Shown in pieces: positions 52,237 to 64,000 of a DNA stretch of 64,000 nt. The position numbers and the translations under genes are program-made. Origin of the DNA: Malania oleifera (Eukaryota > Streptophyta > Magnoliopsida > Santalales > Ximeniaceae); assembly GCF_029873635.1 (NCBI RefSeq), contig NC_080423.1, positions 106,315,988-106,379,987 on the forward strand, given 5' to 3'. How positions within the stretch are numbered: the stretch's first letter is position 1; every line of letters starts with the position of its first letter. The notes under the pieces were generated by a model that saw only the letters and a list, made by a program, of their open reading frames with translations, was not told where the DNA came from and did not search any database.

Positions 52237-53551
52237 CTTCCATGCAATTTAATGGGCCATATTAAGCCCAATCCAGTCTCAGTTGAATTTGAAGTATCCA
52301 CCTTAGCGCAGCATAATAAATAAATAAATAGAACTTACCTTAAAGCTTATAAATTCCATTTTTTTAATGAATTTGTTTTCTTCAATATTTTTTGGGTTTA
52401 TATGGTTTTATCTTTGGGATTTTATTATAAATTTCAAATATAAACAAAGGGTTACATATTTTTTTTTTAAATATTAAGTAAATTTGGCCTAACTCACGAC
52501 ACATATAATCAATTAAAACAAGACACCTTAGCGATATGTGCGAGCATCTCATCTCACACATTGTAACAAAATTCTATACTTTACAAAAATTAATTTCAAT
52601 TGAATTTGACAGAGAATCATTTGATTATCACGTGCTTTAATTTGGTATTGTAGACGAGTTTTGTAATTATCATTTTTGTTTCTTAAATTCGATAATTATA
52701 ATTTTTTAATGACATAATTAGTAGGTGAGGTGGACCCAAATGTAGATTAGTGATTACAAATGAAATTTCGAATAATAATGATATTAATATATATTAATTT
52801 TTCAATAATTTGTTTGAAATGTCCCAATGAACAATATTTACAATTCATGAATATATAAGTAATTTAAGTTATTTTTTATTTTTAAAAATAAATAAATCTT
52901 TATAACTACTTAGTCTCTATCATCTTATCAACTTCAAATATCTCCAAATAATATAGCATTTAAAATTTTAGAGCATGCAATTTTAGTAAGGTTGACGGTG
53001 TTATTATTTATCAACTGCTTTTTTTGCTTGACTTAAATGATAACACAGTGAAACGCTGATTGTTTAATCAATTTGGATTGGGCTTAAGCTGCAAATCCAA
53101 GCCTGCAATTTTAATGGGCCACAGTAGGCCCAATCCAATCTCATTTGAGTTTGAAGTTTCAACCTCAGCCCAACATAGAAATTGAATGAATAAACAAATA
53201 AAACTTACCGCAGAGCTTATGAATTCAATTTTCTAGTAGGTTTACTTCTTTTTGGCTGTTAATGGTTTTTTTGTTTTTTTTTTGTTTGAGATGATATAAT
53301 TAAAATTTAAAATAGAAACAAAGAGATATATAATTTAGAAGAAATTATTAGATATAGTTGGTCAATCACATCACTCATAAGATAAAAATAATAATAATAA
53401 TAACAACGCATATATACAAGCGTCTCAGTTATTGTAACAAAAAATTATATTTCATAATAATTATTTTTTATATAACATAAAAATAAGTTTTTTGTTAACC
53501 TCAATAATGTTGTGCAAAAAATCAGGAAAGAAAAAAATCAACATTTATATT
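52237..53551. other. AT-rich spacer with a duplicated block (paralogous empty site)
   Basis: 53078-53270 resembles the sequence around hAT copy 3 without the element: ttgggctt...aag...taatgggcca...gcccaatcc, then acttacc...agcttat. 52620-52920 resembles parts of 31985-33770. No gene recognised. Confidence 0.5.
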
Positions 53552-53869
53552 AGAGAAAAAGACACTAACGTCCCATGAGGTTTAGTAAAAAGATAATGAC
53601 CTTTATTAAAGTTTCAAAAATTGTAGAGATTTTTCAAAAATGTTAGGGACCTCTCCTGAGATTTGTCAAAAATATACAAACCTCCCTTTATTTTTTTACA
53701 AAAGGATAAGTATTTTAAAGGAAAGTATGTGTCTTTTTGGCAAACCTTATGAGAGGTTTATGATTTTTTTTTTTTGAAGCCTCGGGAGAGGTTCGTGACA
53801 TCTTTGAAACTCCAAAGAAGGCTCCGTCTTTTTATCAAATCTCATGAGAGGTGAGTATCTTTTACCCTT
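53552..53869. mobile_element. MITE related to 28397-28706
   Basis: Ends AGAGAAAAAGACACTAACGT on the left and AAGGGTAAAAGATACTCACC when the right end is complemented. The interior has repeated gagaggt/cctc motifs. About 318 bp; no TSD seen. Confidence 0.55.
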
Positions 53870-54483
53870 AAGATGATTTAATAGATGTGTCTTGTCGATA
53901 TTTTCCTTTCATCGTCCAAGTAACCTGGTAAATGTTTATAGTAGAAATGTAACTTTCACCATTTTAATAACTACCCATTAAAATGGAAATTAATAAAAGC
54001 GCACTCTTAATGCTTATAAAACGGATTTTGTAAGAGAGGTAAGGACATTCTATTCTCATCCATATTTTTACTGTTACAAACATATGATTCTTCCATAATT
54101 CCTAACTTAGACATCAAAATGATCCCTTACAGTATACACCAGATTCTTAAAGTCTATTATTCTTGATTCTGGCAGGTGATTGAAATTGTGATCGATTTGA
54201 TTAATCTGGCTAATTTTTTACAGCAGCAAATATAATTAAAAATATGATAAAAATATATTTTTTTTATTTAGAGGTCATTAAATAATGTTGCAAAAATTAT
54301 GAAAATGAAAATAAAAACTGAGAGATAAAAATGGAAACCAATGACTAAAAATAAAAAAAATTAGTAATCAGCCCGTATGGTTAATATTTTTTAAAACTAA
54401 AACAAATAAAGACTTGACCAAACAAATCATTTTGCCTTTGAATTAAATAGCAATTGAAAATATATTAAAAATAACAAAAATTC

Positions 54484-54529
<46 letters not shown>

Positions 54530-57500
54530 TATCATAATGAAGATAGAAACTTAAGATGTACATCACAATTAAAAATAGTAAAATTATTTGTATATGAGTT
54601 CATTCTTTTCTAAAAAATTTTAAAATATTATTAATATTTTTGCTTTATTTATATTTTAAAGTTACGTGGTCTTTTTAAAATTTTAATTAAAATTATAAAT
54701 AAATGATCTATTCCACAAATATTAATCACGAATCACAAAATATTATAACATGTAACAAATTTCAATTATAAAAAAAATTGAAAATTGACAATAGAAAATA
54801 AAAGATCAGTGTAAAAATATAAATTATAATAATTTGTTTATTCACTGCATAAAAGTAAAAGCAAAAAAAACAAAAACAAAAATAATATGATTCGGTTCCT
54901 CTATTTTGAGCACAAGTGCATACCAAAAGGCCCAGGTGATTGAAGGTATGTCAGCCCAATGGACCAGGCCCAGAATAAGCCCATTGTTTGAATGCAAGTG
55001 CAAACCAAAAAGCCCACAAACGGTAGAAAAATACTTTTCAATGGAAAGAGATTTATTCCGAAAATTTTTTCCCATTTTTTTAATTGTGCAAAAAAAAGTG
55101 TTTTTTTTTATAGAGAACAGTTTTTTTTTAGGAAGTTAATTTTAAGTGGTATTTAAAAGGAAGTTTTTATGCAAAATTATTAATGTTTTTTTCCTCATGC
55201 CAAAGAAGAGAAAAAAACAAAAAAGAGAGAGGGGGTTAGTCAAGTGCACAAAACTCTCAGAAAAAAAGTCTTCAGCCAAAAGGTTGAAGATTTAAAGTCT
55301 ATTTATTTTATATGATAAAAATTTAAATTTCGTTCATTTTTTTTTATCATACTTTAAAATTATATTGATTTGTGATCTAAATCAAATAGTTTGAGCAATT
55401 AAGTTGGATGACCATTCCTCTTTTATTTTTCTTTCATTATTATTTTTTTTGAAAAGGTTGAAGCGGAGGGTTTAATGGAGATAGTAGAAGAGTTATCAAA
55501 ATATTTAAAAATTTTAAATTACTACTTAGTTAAGTTACTTATGTAAATTGTGAGAATGAAAATTGTACATTGAAAATTATATTTGTTTGCTTTAGGATCT
55601 GTTTGATTTAATTGTCAAAACACTAACTTGATTTGAAAATTATATTTGCCTCTAAATGCTAATTTGAATCTTTGGATCTTAGTTAGCATTGTTTGAATTT
55701 GTTATCTTGGTTTGGTTGGTTGTTTGAATCTTTGGATCTTAGTAGAAGAGTTTTAATTTCATTATCTGTAAGCTCTAATTGTTTGTCTTGTAACCACGGT
55801 ATTTCTCTATCAAAAGTGAAGGCATATTAATAAAGATTTTTAATTTTATTTTTTAAAAAAATCTTTAATTTTTTCAATTTGACTTGATTCTCAAAACATC
55901 GATTCTCGTATCAAGAGCTTATTTGATGATACGAGGAAAAATTAAAATAATATTCCAATATCCCCTATAATAACAAATAAATAATAAATAAATGGCACAC
56001 ATATGTGGAGCATTATATTTCCCACTCCTTCATGAAGTTGCACGCCCTCTAGAGATTAGATTAGGGTTTTGAAGGGGTTTAAGCACCAACTATCTTCTCC
56101 CACGTTTTAGGAATAGAATTGACATACCGTTTGTCTTAATTGTGAAAGCAAACATCGCACCATTAACAACAACTAATAAAAAGATCATTTCGCACGAACG
56201 CGCGCGCGAGAGAGAGAGAGAGAGAGATAAATTGGGGATTATTTAGTGACAAGATTCTTAAGCCCCCATACACAAATGGGGATAGGAAATGAAGTAGAAG
56301 TGGGATTTTTATATATTTATATTTTATATTTTTTGGGTGTGGTGGAAATGAAGTTTGTGGGTTGTACTTTATTTACAATGTTGTTTGGACTTTTATCTTA
56401 GACTTTTTGTGGATTTTGTTGGGGAAGAAGCTAGCAATGGATGTGGTTGGTAATTGGCTTCTTTAATTTTGGACCATCTTGGGAGTGCCCTCAAAGTGGC
56501 CACCTTTATAATTATGTGGACACCATTGTCAACCAAGGTGGCAAGTGATAGGCCATTCTCAAGGAAATGCAAAGGCTTGTTTGGCATTCTTTTTAATTTT
56601 ATTTTTTTGGCAAGTGGAGACAGAGAGATTTATGAGTACTGAACTGTATCACATATATTAGTAATTTATTTGAGTTAAGAGTTTGCTAGTGGACAAATAA
56701 AGCATACATGAATCTATTAATACCTTAATCCACACCTTCCAATCTTATTGATATCCAGACCTATCCTTAATTTTTTGTTTAGTAGGTATTAAATAAAAGA
56801 TTTGATATTTCTTCTCGATCAACTTCATCCTATCCTTAATTTTTTTTTTCTTTTTAATAATAAAATTCACCCATTCAATTCCTCTCCATATTCTGTCTTT
56901 TATTTTCTACTATATGCAATTTCTCAACTCGTGCGAAAAAATTTACCCTAAAAATAAGAGAAAATTAGACTTAAATACTGTAAATTAGTTTTGTGTACTT
57001 AGTTAATTGTACTGTTCTCACATATTATACATTGTTATGATTGCTTATATATCTTGAAACAAGAGGCAATGGCATTAGGTTTAATTAAAAATTATTAATG
57101 TCTTGACAAAGTGATGATCAACGCATTAGTCAATTATATATTTTATGCTACACATAGGTGAGTCCTACAATACGGCTTTACAAGAAACTTCAATTAATTA
57201 ATGTAAAAAATATAAAACATGTGCAATTCTATTTATTAATCAAATAGACAATGCAACTCAAATATATTTTTTAAATAGTTAAATAAATATTTTTGCTTTG
57301 CATATTCGATTATTTCTATCGATAAAAAGCTTTTCTTCCCTGTAAGCCTTTCATTAACAAATTTTTTATAATGCCCAAATTTCCTCTAAAATGAATTTCT
57401 TTGTTTCTTAATTATTATAATATTCATACAGCATTTTAAGCATTTTTCCTTCATTTTTTTTATTTTATCTTCCTCAGTTATTCTTCTAAAACCCCCTGCT

Positions 57501-57851
57501 GTCTCTAATTGTTATATTGAAATTTCTTTTATTTTTTCTCTAAATATAAAAAATATTTAAATCTTTGATAAATTTGAAATACTTAAATCATGTATTAAAA
57601 AAATTTAAATTTAATTATATTTAAAAAGACTTCAATTAGGTATTAAAATTAATTGAAGTCGTTTGGAAATATTGACAAAAATAAATTGTTAATTTTAAAT
57701 ATTCAAATTCATAATTTATGTTTTCAATTTTTTTTTCATAGTTGTGGAAGTTGTAAATGGGGATTTTTTTTTCCGTTTTATTATTAATTTAAAATAAAAT
57801 ATTAAATAATACTCCGTTTGGGAAAAAATTTCCCACATTAATGCTTACGTA
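53870..57851. other. AT-rich intergenic spacer
   Basis: No protein-coding gene recognised in 4 kb. Contains an A-run plus (AT)n at 54484-54525, a stretch near 54290-54430 related to the dispersed repeat at 5566-6190, and a (CG)n(GA)n microsatellite at 56199-56228. The block 56040-56640 is less AT-rich, with short ORFs that resemble no family I know. Confidence 0.45.
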
Positions 57852-58040
57852 ATCTCGCAATTTGATGCTGTGAGATTTAACAAATCTTGCAGGACCAAAC
57901 TGCGAGATTTTAAAAGAGTTTTGCACAAAGTCAGTTGATGCGTGGCAGAAAATCTCGCAGGATGATCCTACTAGATTTGCGTGGGAAATGAAACAGGATA
58001 TGACGCGTGGCAAATCTCGCAAGACCATCTTGCGAGATTT
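57851..58040. repeat. Row of four short palindromes built on AAATCTCGCA
   Basis: Four consecutive hairpin-like units of about 28 bp start near 57851, 57890, 57949 and 58012. Each has an arm like AAATCTCGCA and a return arm like TGCGAGATTT. The last is perfect over 13 bases per arm (AAATCTCGCAAGA / TCTTGCGAGATTT). The spacers contain the repeated words gcgtggca and tgacgcgtggc. Confidence 0.75.
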
Positions 58041-58579
58041 GCTTGATCTGGTCTTTTCCCCTTCCTTTCACTCGCGAACGGAAAGCAGAGAGGGTTTATA
58101 GAGCTCCACTTGCAGAGAGAGCATAGAGTAGAGAGGAGGACGACAGTTGACCGTTCGAGAGTGCGACTACAGGTGACTGTTTGTGGAGTGGGCGAGTGCA
58201 TGTGACCGTTTGAATGAAAGCTATAAAAACTCAAAAATGGGGTACGTATTTTTTTTTTACCGTAAAATAAAATTTGTTTCATTGAGTTCTTATTTAACAA
58301 ACGTTCAAAAATTTGCTTGGTTTAGCTTCATATAGTATTGTGTGGTTTCGATTTTTTCGTTGAAGGTTGCATCCGGAAACCCCAAGGTTAGGTTTCATTT
58401 CATTTGTGTTTTTCCAATTTTTTTTTCTTCCTGTTCTTTGGCTTTTGGCTTTTAGCTTTTAGTTCATTCAAATTTAAAGAGTACAAAAAGAAACTGAATA
58501 TAATTCATATTTCATGCTGTATATATATATTGAGTCTGCCTCCATGCTAGTTTATTTCAACAATTAAATTTTTAGTGCA
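58041..58579. other. Spacer, possible leader-like sequence
   Basis: Higher GC from 58041 to 58230, with repeated gtgac(t/c)gtttg words (58170 and 58202), then T-rich. No coding region recognised. Confidence 0.35.
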
Positions 58580-59024
58580 TGATATGTGATATGCCCATAA
58601 CAAATCACGCTAATAAGGGCAGATCAACGCCGGTTCCATACTTTCTCTAGGTCTGACTTTCTGACGAGTGATTAGCTCCGACCTAATGAAGAGGAGGAGA
58701 GATTCACGCCGACGCCCTTAAAAGCCGAGTAATAGGCGCGCGCACTTATGGCCGGAGAGCGATTTGCGCCCCCACGCAATAAATCTGAGCCAACCAGCGG
58801 TCAACTCAAGCCCCTATAAGAAGGGATTGGGAGTACAAGCAAAGGTAAGTGAGATAACACTATTCTACTGTTGCATTTAGCCTTCCTAAAAGCCTTCCTC
58901 TTACTTAGGCATCGGAGTGATCCCCCGGAGTACACCCCGGGTCCTCCAAGCCTTTGTTCTTTTCTTCTTTCAGGTCAACGAAAGTCGAAAGAGCATCCCA
59001 ACTATTTTTTTTTACCCCGCAACA
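58580..59024 (+). repeat. 5' LTR (approximate) of a Tat-type Ty3/gypsy element
   Basis: The right border is set by CAACA directly before the primer-binding site. The left border is a guess at a TG near 58580, because the 3' LTR is outside the window. It contains a TATA-like CTATAAGAAG near 58815 and CG-rich sequence unlike its surroundings. Confidence 0.5.
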
Positions 59025-59025
59025 G

Positions 59026-59044
59026 TTGGTGCCGTCTGTGGGAA
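59026..59044 (+). other. Primer-binding-type site of the Tat-type element
   Basis: TTGGTGCCGTCTGTGGGAA, the usual sequence following the 5' LTR in Tat-lineage elements (normally TTGGCGCCGTCTGTGGGAA). One C-to-T difference is at a CpG. Confidence 0.75.
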
Positions 59045-59073
59045 GTTACTTTTTTTCTTTCAAACATTCAAGC

Positions 59074-61214
59074 AATGCCAACCTCACGCAATTCCACCTC
59101 CTTCCCTGATAACAAAGAACCATCCCAATCCATCCAATGGACCTCCGACTCATCTGGTGTTAGTAGGGAGGAGTTCCTTGCCTTCCAGAAGGAAATGAAG
59201 GACATGCTCAACCAACTCTTACAACAGAAGAGTCAAGAAGGGCACGTCCTTCCCCAACCGCAAAAGAAACCCAGCACAGACAAACAAGCTGACGAACTAA
59301 GGGAGAAAGAAGAGAAAACTCAACCCAGCAAGAAGGTAGAAGATGCAAATAGCGTGGACGTCAACCAACAAAGATCCACCGAGCTCGAGGAAAGAATAAA
59401 GAAGATAGATTACATAGAGAAGATGATGAAAGAGGGCAGAACCAGGCCCAACTATGGGGAAACATCCCTAAAGTGCGCGGAATCTCCGTTCAGCAAAGAG
59501 ATCATGGAAGCTCCATTGCCCAGCAGATTCAAGATGCCCACCTTTGAGAGATACGAAGGTTTGTCTGACCCCATTGATCACCTGGAAAATTTCAAAATAT
59601 TAATGCAGCTGCAAGGGGCTCCTGACGCCATCATGTGCCGAGCGTTTGCTACCACCCTTAAGGGTACCGCCAGAGACTGGTATCTCTTCGACCAGGATAT
59701 GTTGGTTCCTTCCAAGGGATGGAGCAAATGTTCATCGGCCACTTCCTTAGTAGCCGGAGAGTTGCCAAAACAACAGGCCATCTAATGAGTATGGTGCAAG
59801 GGGACTGGGAGACTTTAAAGAACTTCATGCACCGTTTCAACACAGCGACCCTAGAAATCCGCAACTTGGATATGGGGGTAGCCTTGGCCGCCCTGACAAC
59901 GGCTCTCCAACCCGGAAGTTTCTTATACTCCCTTGGGAAAAAACCGCCAGTGGACATGGGGGAGTTAATGATTCGAGCAGAGAAATACATAAACCTAGAG
60001 GAGATGATGGACACGAGAGGAAATCGTCTAGAGCGGAAAAGGAGAAACAACGGCAGAGAATCTGGAGACACGTATAGACATATAAAAAGGCACGAAACTA
60101 GTGCGCTGCAAACAGGTCAAAAGAGTAGAGGACAGCACAACAAGTTCTCCACCTACACACCTCTAAATGTACCACGCTCAGAGTTGCTGATGCAGATAAA
60201 AAAGAAGGACTACGTCTCATGGCCCGAACCTATGCGAACGCCTCTACATAAGCGGAACATGTCCAAGTTCTGCGCATTCCATAGGGATCATGGCCACGAC
60301 ACAGAAGAATGCATTCAGCTGAAGAAAGAAATCGAAGTCCTAATAAGAAGGGGACATCTGTCAAGATTTGTCAAGAAAGAAAATCCACAAAGGGAACCAC
60401 TCGAGCAGAGGAGGCATGGCGAAAAAGAGAAGGAAGAGCAAGCTATTGGGGAAATTACGGTGATCTTCGGAGGATCCTCCAGTGGAGGAGATAGTGGGAG
60501 TGCACGCAAAAGATATGCTAAACAGGTGCTGACGATGGAAAAGGGGGAAACCAGTAGCAAACGAAACAAGAAAGGTGACGCCATAACCTTTGATAGCGGA
60601 GATGAAGAGGGAGTGCAGCAACCGCATGATGACGCACTAGTGCTCTCCCTACTCGTAGCCAATTACATGGTTAGACGTATACTGATAGACAACGGGAGCT
60701 CAGCCAACATCATGTTCTGGTCGGTCTTGGTAGGGATGAAGATCGGCCAGGAACGATTGAAGCCCGTCTCGACCCCCTTGGTAGGATTTGGGGGAGACAC
60801 TGTTCACCCCTTGGGAACCATCACGTTGCCAGTGACAATAGGGACGACCCCGCAGCAGGTAACAATGTTGATGGAGTTCCTGGTGGTTGACCGACCTTCG
60901 GTGTACAATGTCATCTTGGGTCGTCCTTTCCTTAACGCAGTTCGAGCGGTAACATCAACCTACCACCTCAAAGTTAAGTTCCCTACACCACAAGGGATAG
61001 GATATGCCAAAGGAGATCAGGCCGCTGCCCGGAGTTGCTATGTAATGGCCTTAAAAGGGAAGATGGAGGCCAAAGAAGCTCTAACGGTGGAAGACCTGGA
61101 GGTCAGAGGAGAGTATCCCCAGATCAGTACATTACACGAAGATATCAACCACATACCACTGCAAGGCCACCAGGAGAGAAGTAACAGATCGGGAATCACT
61201 TGCCCGACACCTTG
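59074..61214 (+). pseudogene. Tat-type gag and protease, one frameshift
   Basis: Gag starts at the ATG at 59074 (MPTSRNSTSFPDNKEPSQS) in the frame that ends at 59785. The gag core (FKMPTFERYEGLSDPIDHLENF, then ATTLKGTARDWY) is followed near 59715 by a frameshift into the second frame, which runs to 61214: EQMFIGHFLSSRRVAKT, MVQGDWETLKNFMHRFN, LDMGVALAALTTAL, SLGKKPPVDMGELMIRAEKY. A CAFHRDHGHDTEEC zinc-binding motif lies near 60275. Protease has ILIDNGSSANIMF near 60675; a DxGSS form is usual in this lineage. It ends VYNVILGRPFLNAVRAVTS and a short linker. Confidence 0.88.
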
Positions 61215-64000
61215 AAAGCGGAGTTGACTGAACTCTTGGACGAATTCTCTGATTTGTTCGCATGGTCGGCAGCAGACATGTCCGGCATCGACCCTGCTGT
61301 GATAGAGCACAGGTTGCAGGTCAACCCTAACCATCGACCTGTAAAATAGAAAAAAAGGAGCTTCGCGATGGAACGGATCAAAATAATTGATGAAGCGGTG
61401 ACGAAACTGTTGCAGGCAAACTTCATCCAAGAAGTGGACTACCCCGAGTGGTTGAGCAATGTGGTCCTGGTTAGGAAGCCCAATGGAAAATGGCGCACCT
61501 GCATAGACTTCACGGACTTGAATAAAGCGTGCCCAAAGGACAGCTTTCCTCTCCCTCGAATTGATCAGCTAGTGGATTCAACCTCGGGACACGAGCTCCT
61601 CAGCTTCATGGACGCTTACTCAGGGTACAATCAAATCCCTATGAGTCCAGCGGATGAGGAAAAAACTTCTTTCGTCACCGAAAGGGGTTTATATTGTTAC
61701 CGGGTGATGCCCTTCGGCTTAAAAAATGCGGGGGCCACATATCAGAGGCTAGTGAACAAGATTTTTAAAGAACAGCTCGGAAAAACAATGGAAGCTTATG
61801 TGGACGATATGTTGGTGAAGAGCATGGAAGCAAGGCAACATTGTAAAGATCTGAGGGAAACGTTCGAACTCCTCCGCCGGTACCACATGAGGTTGAATCC
61901 CTCGAAGTGCGTGTTCGGCTTTTCTGCAGGTAAATTCCTGGGCTTTATGGTGACTCACAGAGGTATAGAAGCAAATCCGGATAAAATACGAGCGTTGCTG
62001 GAGATGGAAGCTCCAAGGAATAAAAAGGAGATACAAGTTCTGACCGGAAGGATAGCCTCCCTCAGCAGATTTATCTCTTGCTCAGGGGACAAAGGCTTAC
62101 CTTTCTTTAGAGCACTGCGGAAGAAGGGAGGATTCGAATAGGGGGAAGATCAGGATGTAGCCTTCGAGCAGCTTAAGCAATACCTCGGATCCCCTCCTCT
62201 CTTAACAAAAGCAAAGAATGGGGAAGACCTCTATCTATATATAGCTTCCACGGAGAATGCCGTCAGTTCGGTTTTGGTCCAGGAAGAGGGTAGGAAGCAT
62301 CAGCCTATATATTACACAAGTAAGGTGTTAAGTGGCGCCGAGAAGAACTATTGTACGGTGGAAAAAGCCGCCTTCTCCATCATCTGTGCAGCGCGTAAAT
62401 TAAGACCCTATTTTCAAGCCCATAGGGTTGTCGTGTTAACAAACCTGCCCATGAGACAAATTCTACAGCGACCGGAGAGTTCGGGAAGAATGATGAGGTG
62501 GTCGATAGAATTAAGTGAATTCGACATACAGTATCAACTGAGGCCTGCGGTCAAGGCTCAGGTACTCGCGGATTTTACAGCAGAAAGGCTCCCCGAGTCA
62601 TCCGCCAAGTTGGAGGACTGGACATTGCACGTTGATGGGTCCTCTAATGCTGCTGGAGGGGGAGCCGGATTCATCCTTTCTGACCTGGAGGGCAATGAAA
62701 CTCTCTTCGCCCTAAAATTGGAGTTCACAGCAACCAACAACGAGGCGGAGTACGAAGCCCTGTTAGCCGGCCTGCGCCTGGCAGAAGCATTAGGGGTGGC
62801 ACAGATCAAAGTACTGAGTGATTCCCAGCTGGTGGTAGAGCAACTCAAAGGAGAATTCGAAGCTAGGGATCCAAGAATGAAGAAATATCTCTCCAAGGCA
62901 AGAGGGTACATAGAAGCATTCGTCCACTTCGACATAGAACACGTACCGAGAGTAGAGAATAAAAAGGCGGACGCACTAGCGAAGTTAGCCTCGGCAACCG
63001 GTTCGGAATGGAAAGACATTATCTATCTTGAACGCATAGGGAACCCCTCCTACAAGGAGGACAGAATTAACTCAGTGGCGTCCGAATTCAGCAAAGACGA
63101 TTGGAGAGAGTCCTTATTCCTGTACCTAAAGGACGGATCCTTACCAGGAGATAATAAGGAGGCTCAAAAGGTGAGGAGGAAAGCGGCAAGATATACGTTG
63201 ATGGGCCGGGAGCTCTACAGGCGATCCCTGACATTGCCCTACTTTCGATGTTTAAGCAAAGAAGAAGGGGAATACATACTACGGGAAATCCATGAAGGAG
63301 TATACGGAAACCACCTTGCCAGTAGGGCTCTAGCTCACAAAGCTATGCGACAGGGATTTTACTGGCCCACAATGAAGAAGGACGCGATTGAACTCGTTAG
63401 AAAATGTGACAGATGTCAAAGGTGCGCTGTGGTACCACACGCACCCTCTAGTCTACTCTCTCCTCTAACAGGTCCCTGCCCTTTTGGTCAGTGGGGGATA
63501 GATATCCTCGGACCTCTTCCACAGACGACTGGCCAGAAAAAATTCTTGTTGGTAGCAATAGATTATTTCACTAAGTGGGTAGAGGCCGAACCCCTAGCCA
63601 CCATAACAGAGCGGAATATTACACGCTTCGTGTGGACCTCATTGGTTTGCTGCTACGGCATTCCCTCAGCGATAGTTACAGACCACGGGAAGCAGTTCGA
63701 CAACGACTGCTTCAAAAAGTTCTGTTCGGATCTATCTATTAAGCTTCTCTTCGCGTCGGTGGCGCACCCCCAGAGGACGCGACTCGAGTCCATGCAAGGT
63801 AGATGGACAGAGGAACTCCCTTCCCTTATGTGGGCGTACCACACCACCAAGAGAGCAGCAACAGGGGAAACCCCATTCATGCTTGTCTTCGGCGCAGAAG
63901 CAGTCATCCCAGCAGAGGTGGGGATACCCTCTTGGCGAAGGCAATACTTTAACGAGCAGACCAATAGCGAGGAGCTCAGATCAAAAATAGACCTACTGGA
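61215..64000 (+). pseudogene. Tat-type pol: RT, RNase H, second (archaeal-type) RNase H, integrase; open at right edge
   Basis: RT has CIDFTDLNKACPKDSFPLPRID near 61500 and the intact catalytic YVDDMLVKS near 61800. The first RNase H is around 62160-62560. A second, archaeal-type RNase H at about 62620-62990 (LHVDGSSNAAGGGAGFIL, EAEYEALLAGLRLAEALG, SDSQLVVEQL) is the hallmark of the Tat lineage. Integrase shows CDRCQRCAVVPHAP, WGIDILGPLPQTTGQKKF and TDHGKQFDN. In-frame TAG codons interrupt at 61347-61349 and 62139-62141. After AHPQ near 63775 a short deletion removes the stretch that normally carries the third catalytic residue (Glu). The element continues beyond the window. Confidence 0.9.

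Noticed and set aside
55900-56640. Less AT-rich block that could be an exon cluster
   Set aside because: No convincing splice structure, no long ORF and no recognisable protein family on either strand.

Overview
This is nuclear DNA from a flowering plant, most likely a eudicot. The evidence is spliced genes with GT-AG introns of plant-type proteins, a plant SINE, L1 and RTE LINE debris, chromovirus and Tat-type LTR retrotransposons, and AT-rich spacers. I see no bacterial operons, rRNA genes, CRISPR arrays or intact tRNA genes. Two host genes are recognisable, both on the minus strand and in tandem. One is a complete BET-type bromodomain transcription factor of the GTE8/GTE10 group (18518-30641, 10 coding exons, 778 residues). 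The other is the 5' part of a plastid 3-oxoacyl-[ACP] reductase (FabG/KAR) gene (16787 down to 12237, exons 1-3 only; later exons are not visible down to base 1).

Layout. 1-4230: degraded Ty1/copia element (minus) joined to a TRIM-like block. 4.85-11.9 kb: three broken L1 LINE copies (two plus, one minus) carrying a SINE with an exact 14-bp target-site duplication (TSD) and two hAT-like inserts. 12.2-16.8 kb: KAR exons 3 to 1; intron 2 carries an RTE-type LINE with a 5' inversion (twin-priming structure) and a 40-bp TSD. 18.5-31.6 kb: the GTE gene, whose third intron is 8.8 kb and full of L1 and hAT sequence. 31.6-34.8 kb: AT-rich spacer. 34.8-50.3 kb: one chromovirus (plus) with a second, younger chromovirus (minus) nested in its coding region; both keep LTRs, primer-binding sites and exact 5-bp TSDs. 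50.3-58.5 kb: AT-rich spacer with a third hAT copy, a MITE and a row of short palindromes. 58.6-64 kb: a Tat-type Ty3/gypsy element running off the right edge.

The most unusual signal is a three-member non-autonomous hAT family (23460-24240, 26261-27152, 51234-52228). Each copy has a perfect 8-bp TSD and TAGGGGTGTACA-type ends. Each also carries an internal match to the plant snRNA-gene upstream element followed 33-34 bp later by a TATA-like box, which is the Pol II snRNA promoter layout. Two copies lie inverted to each other inside the same GTE intron.

The mobile-element proteins are broken by stops, frameshifts or lost catalytic residues, so none of the elements looks autonomous. Relative ages can be read from nesting and LTR similarity. 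Coordinates of TE fragments without TSDs are approximate.
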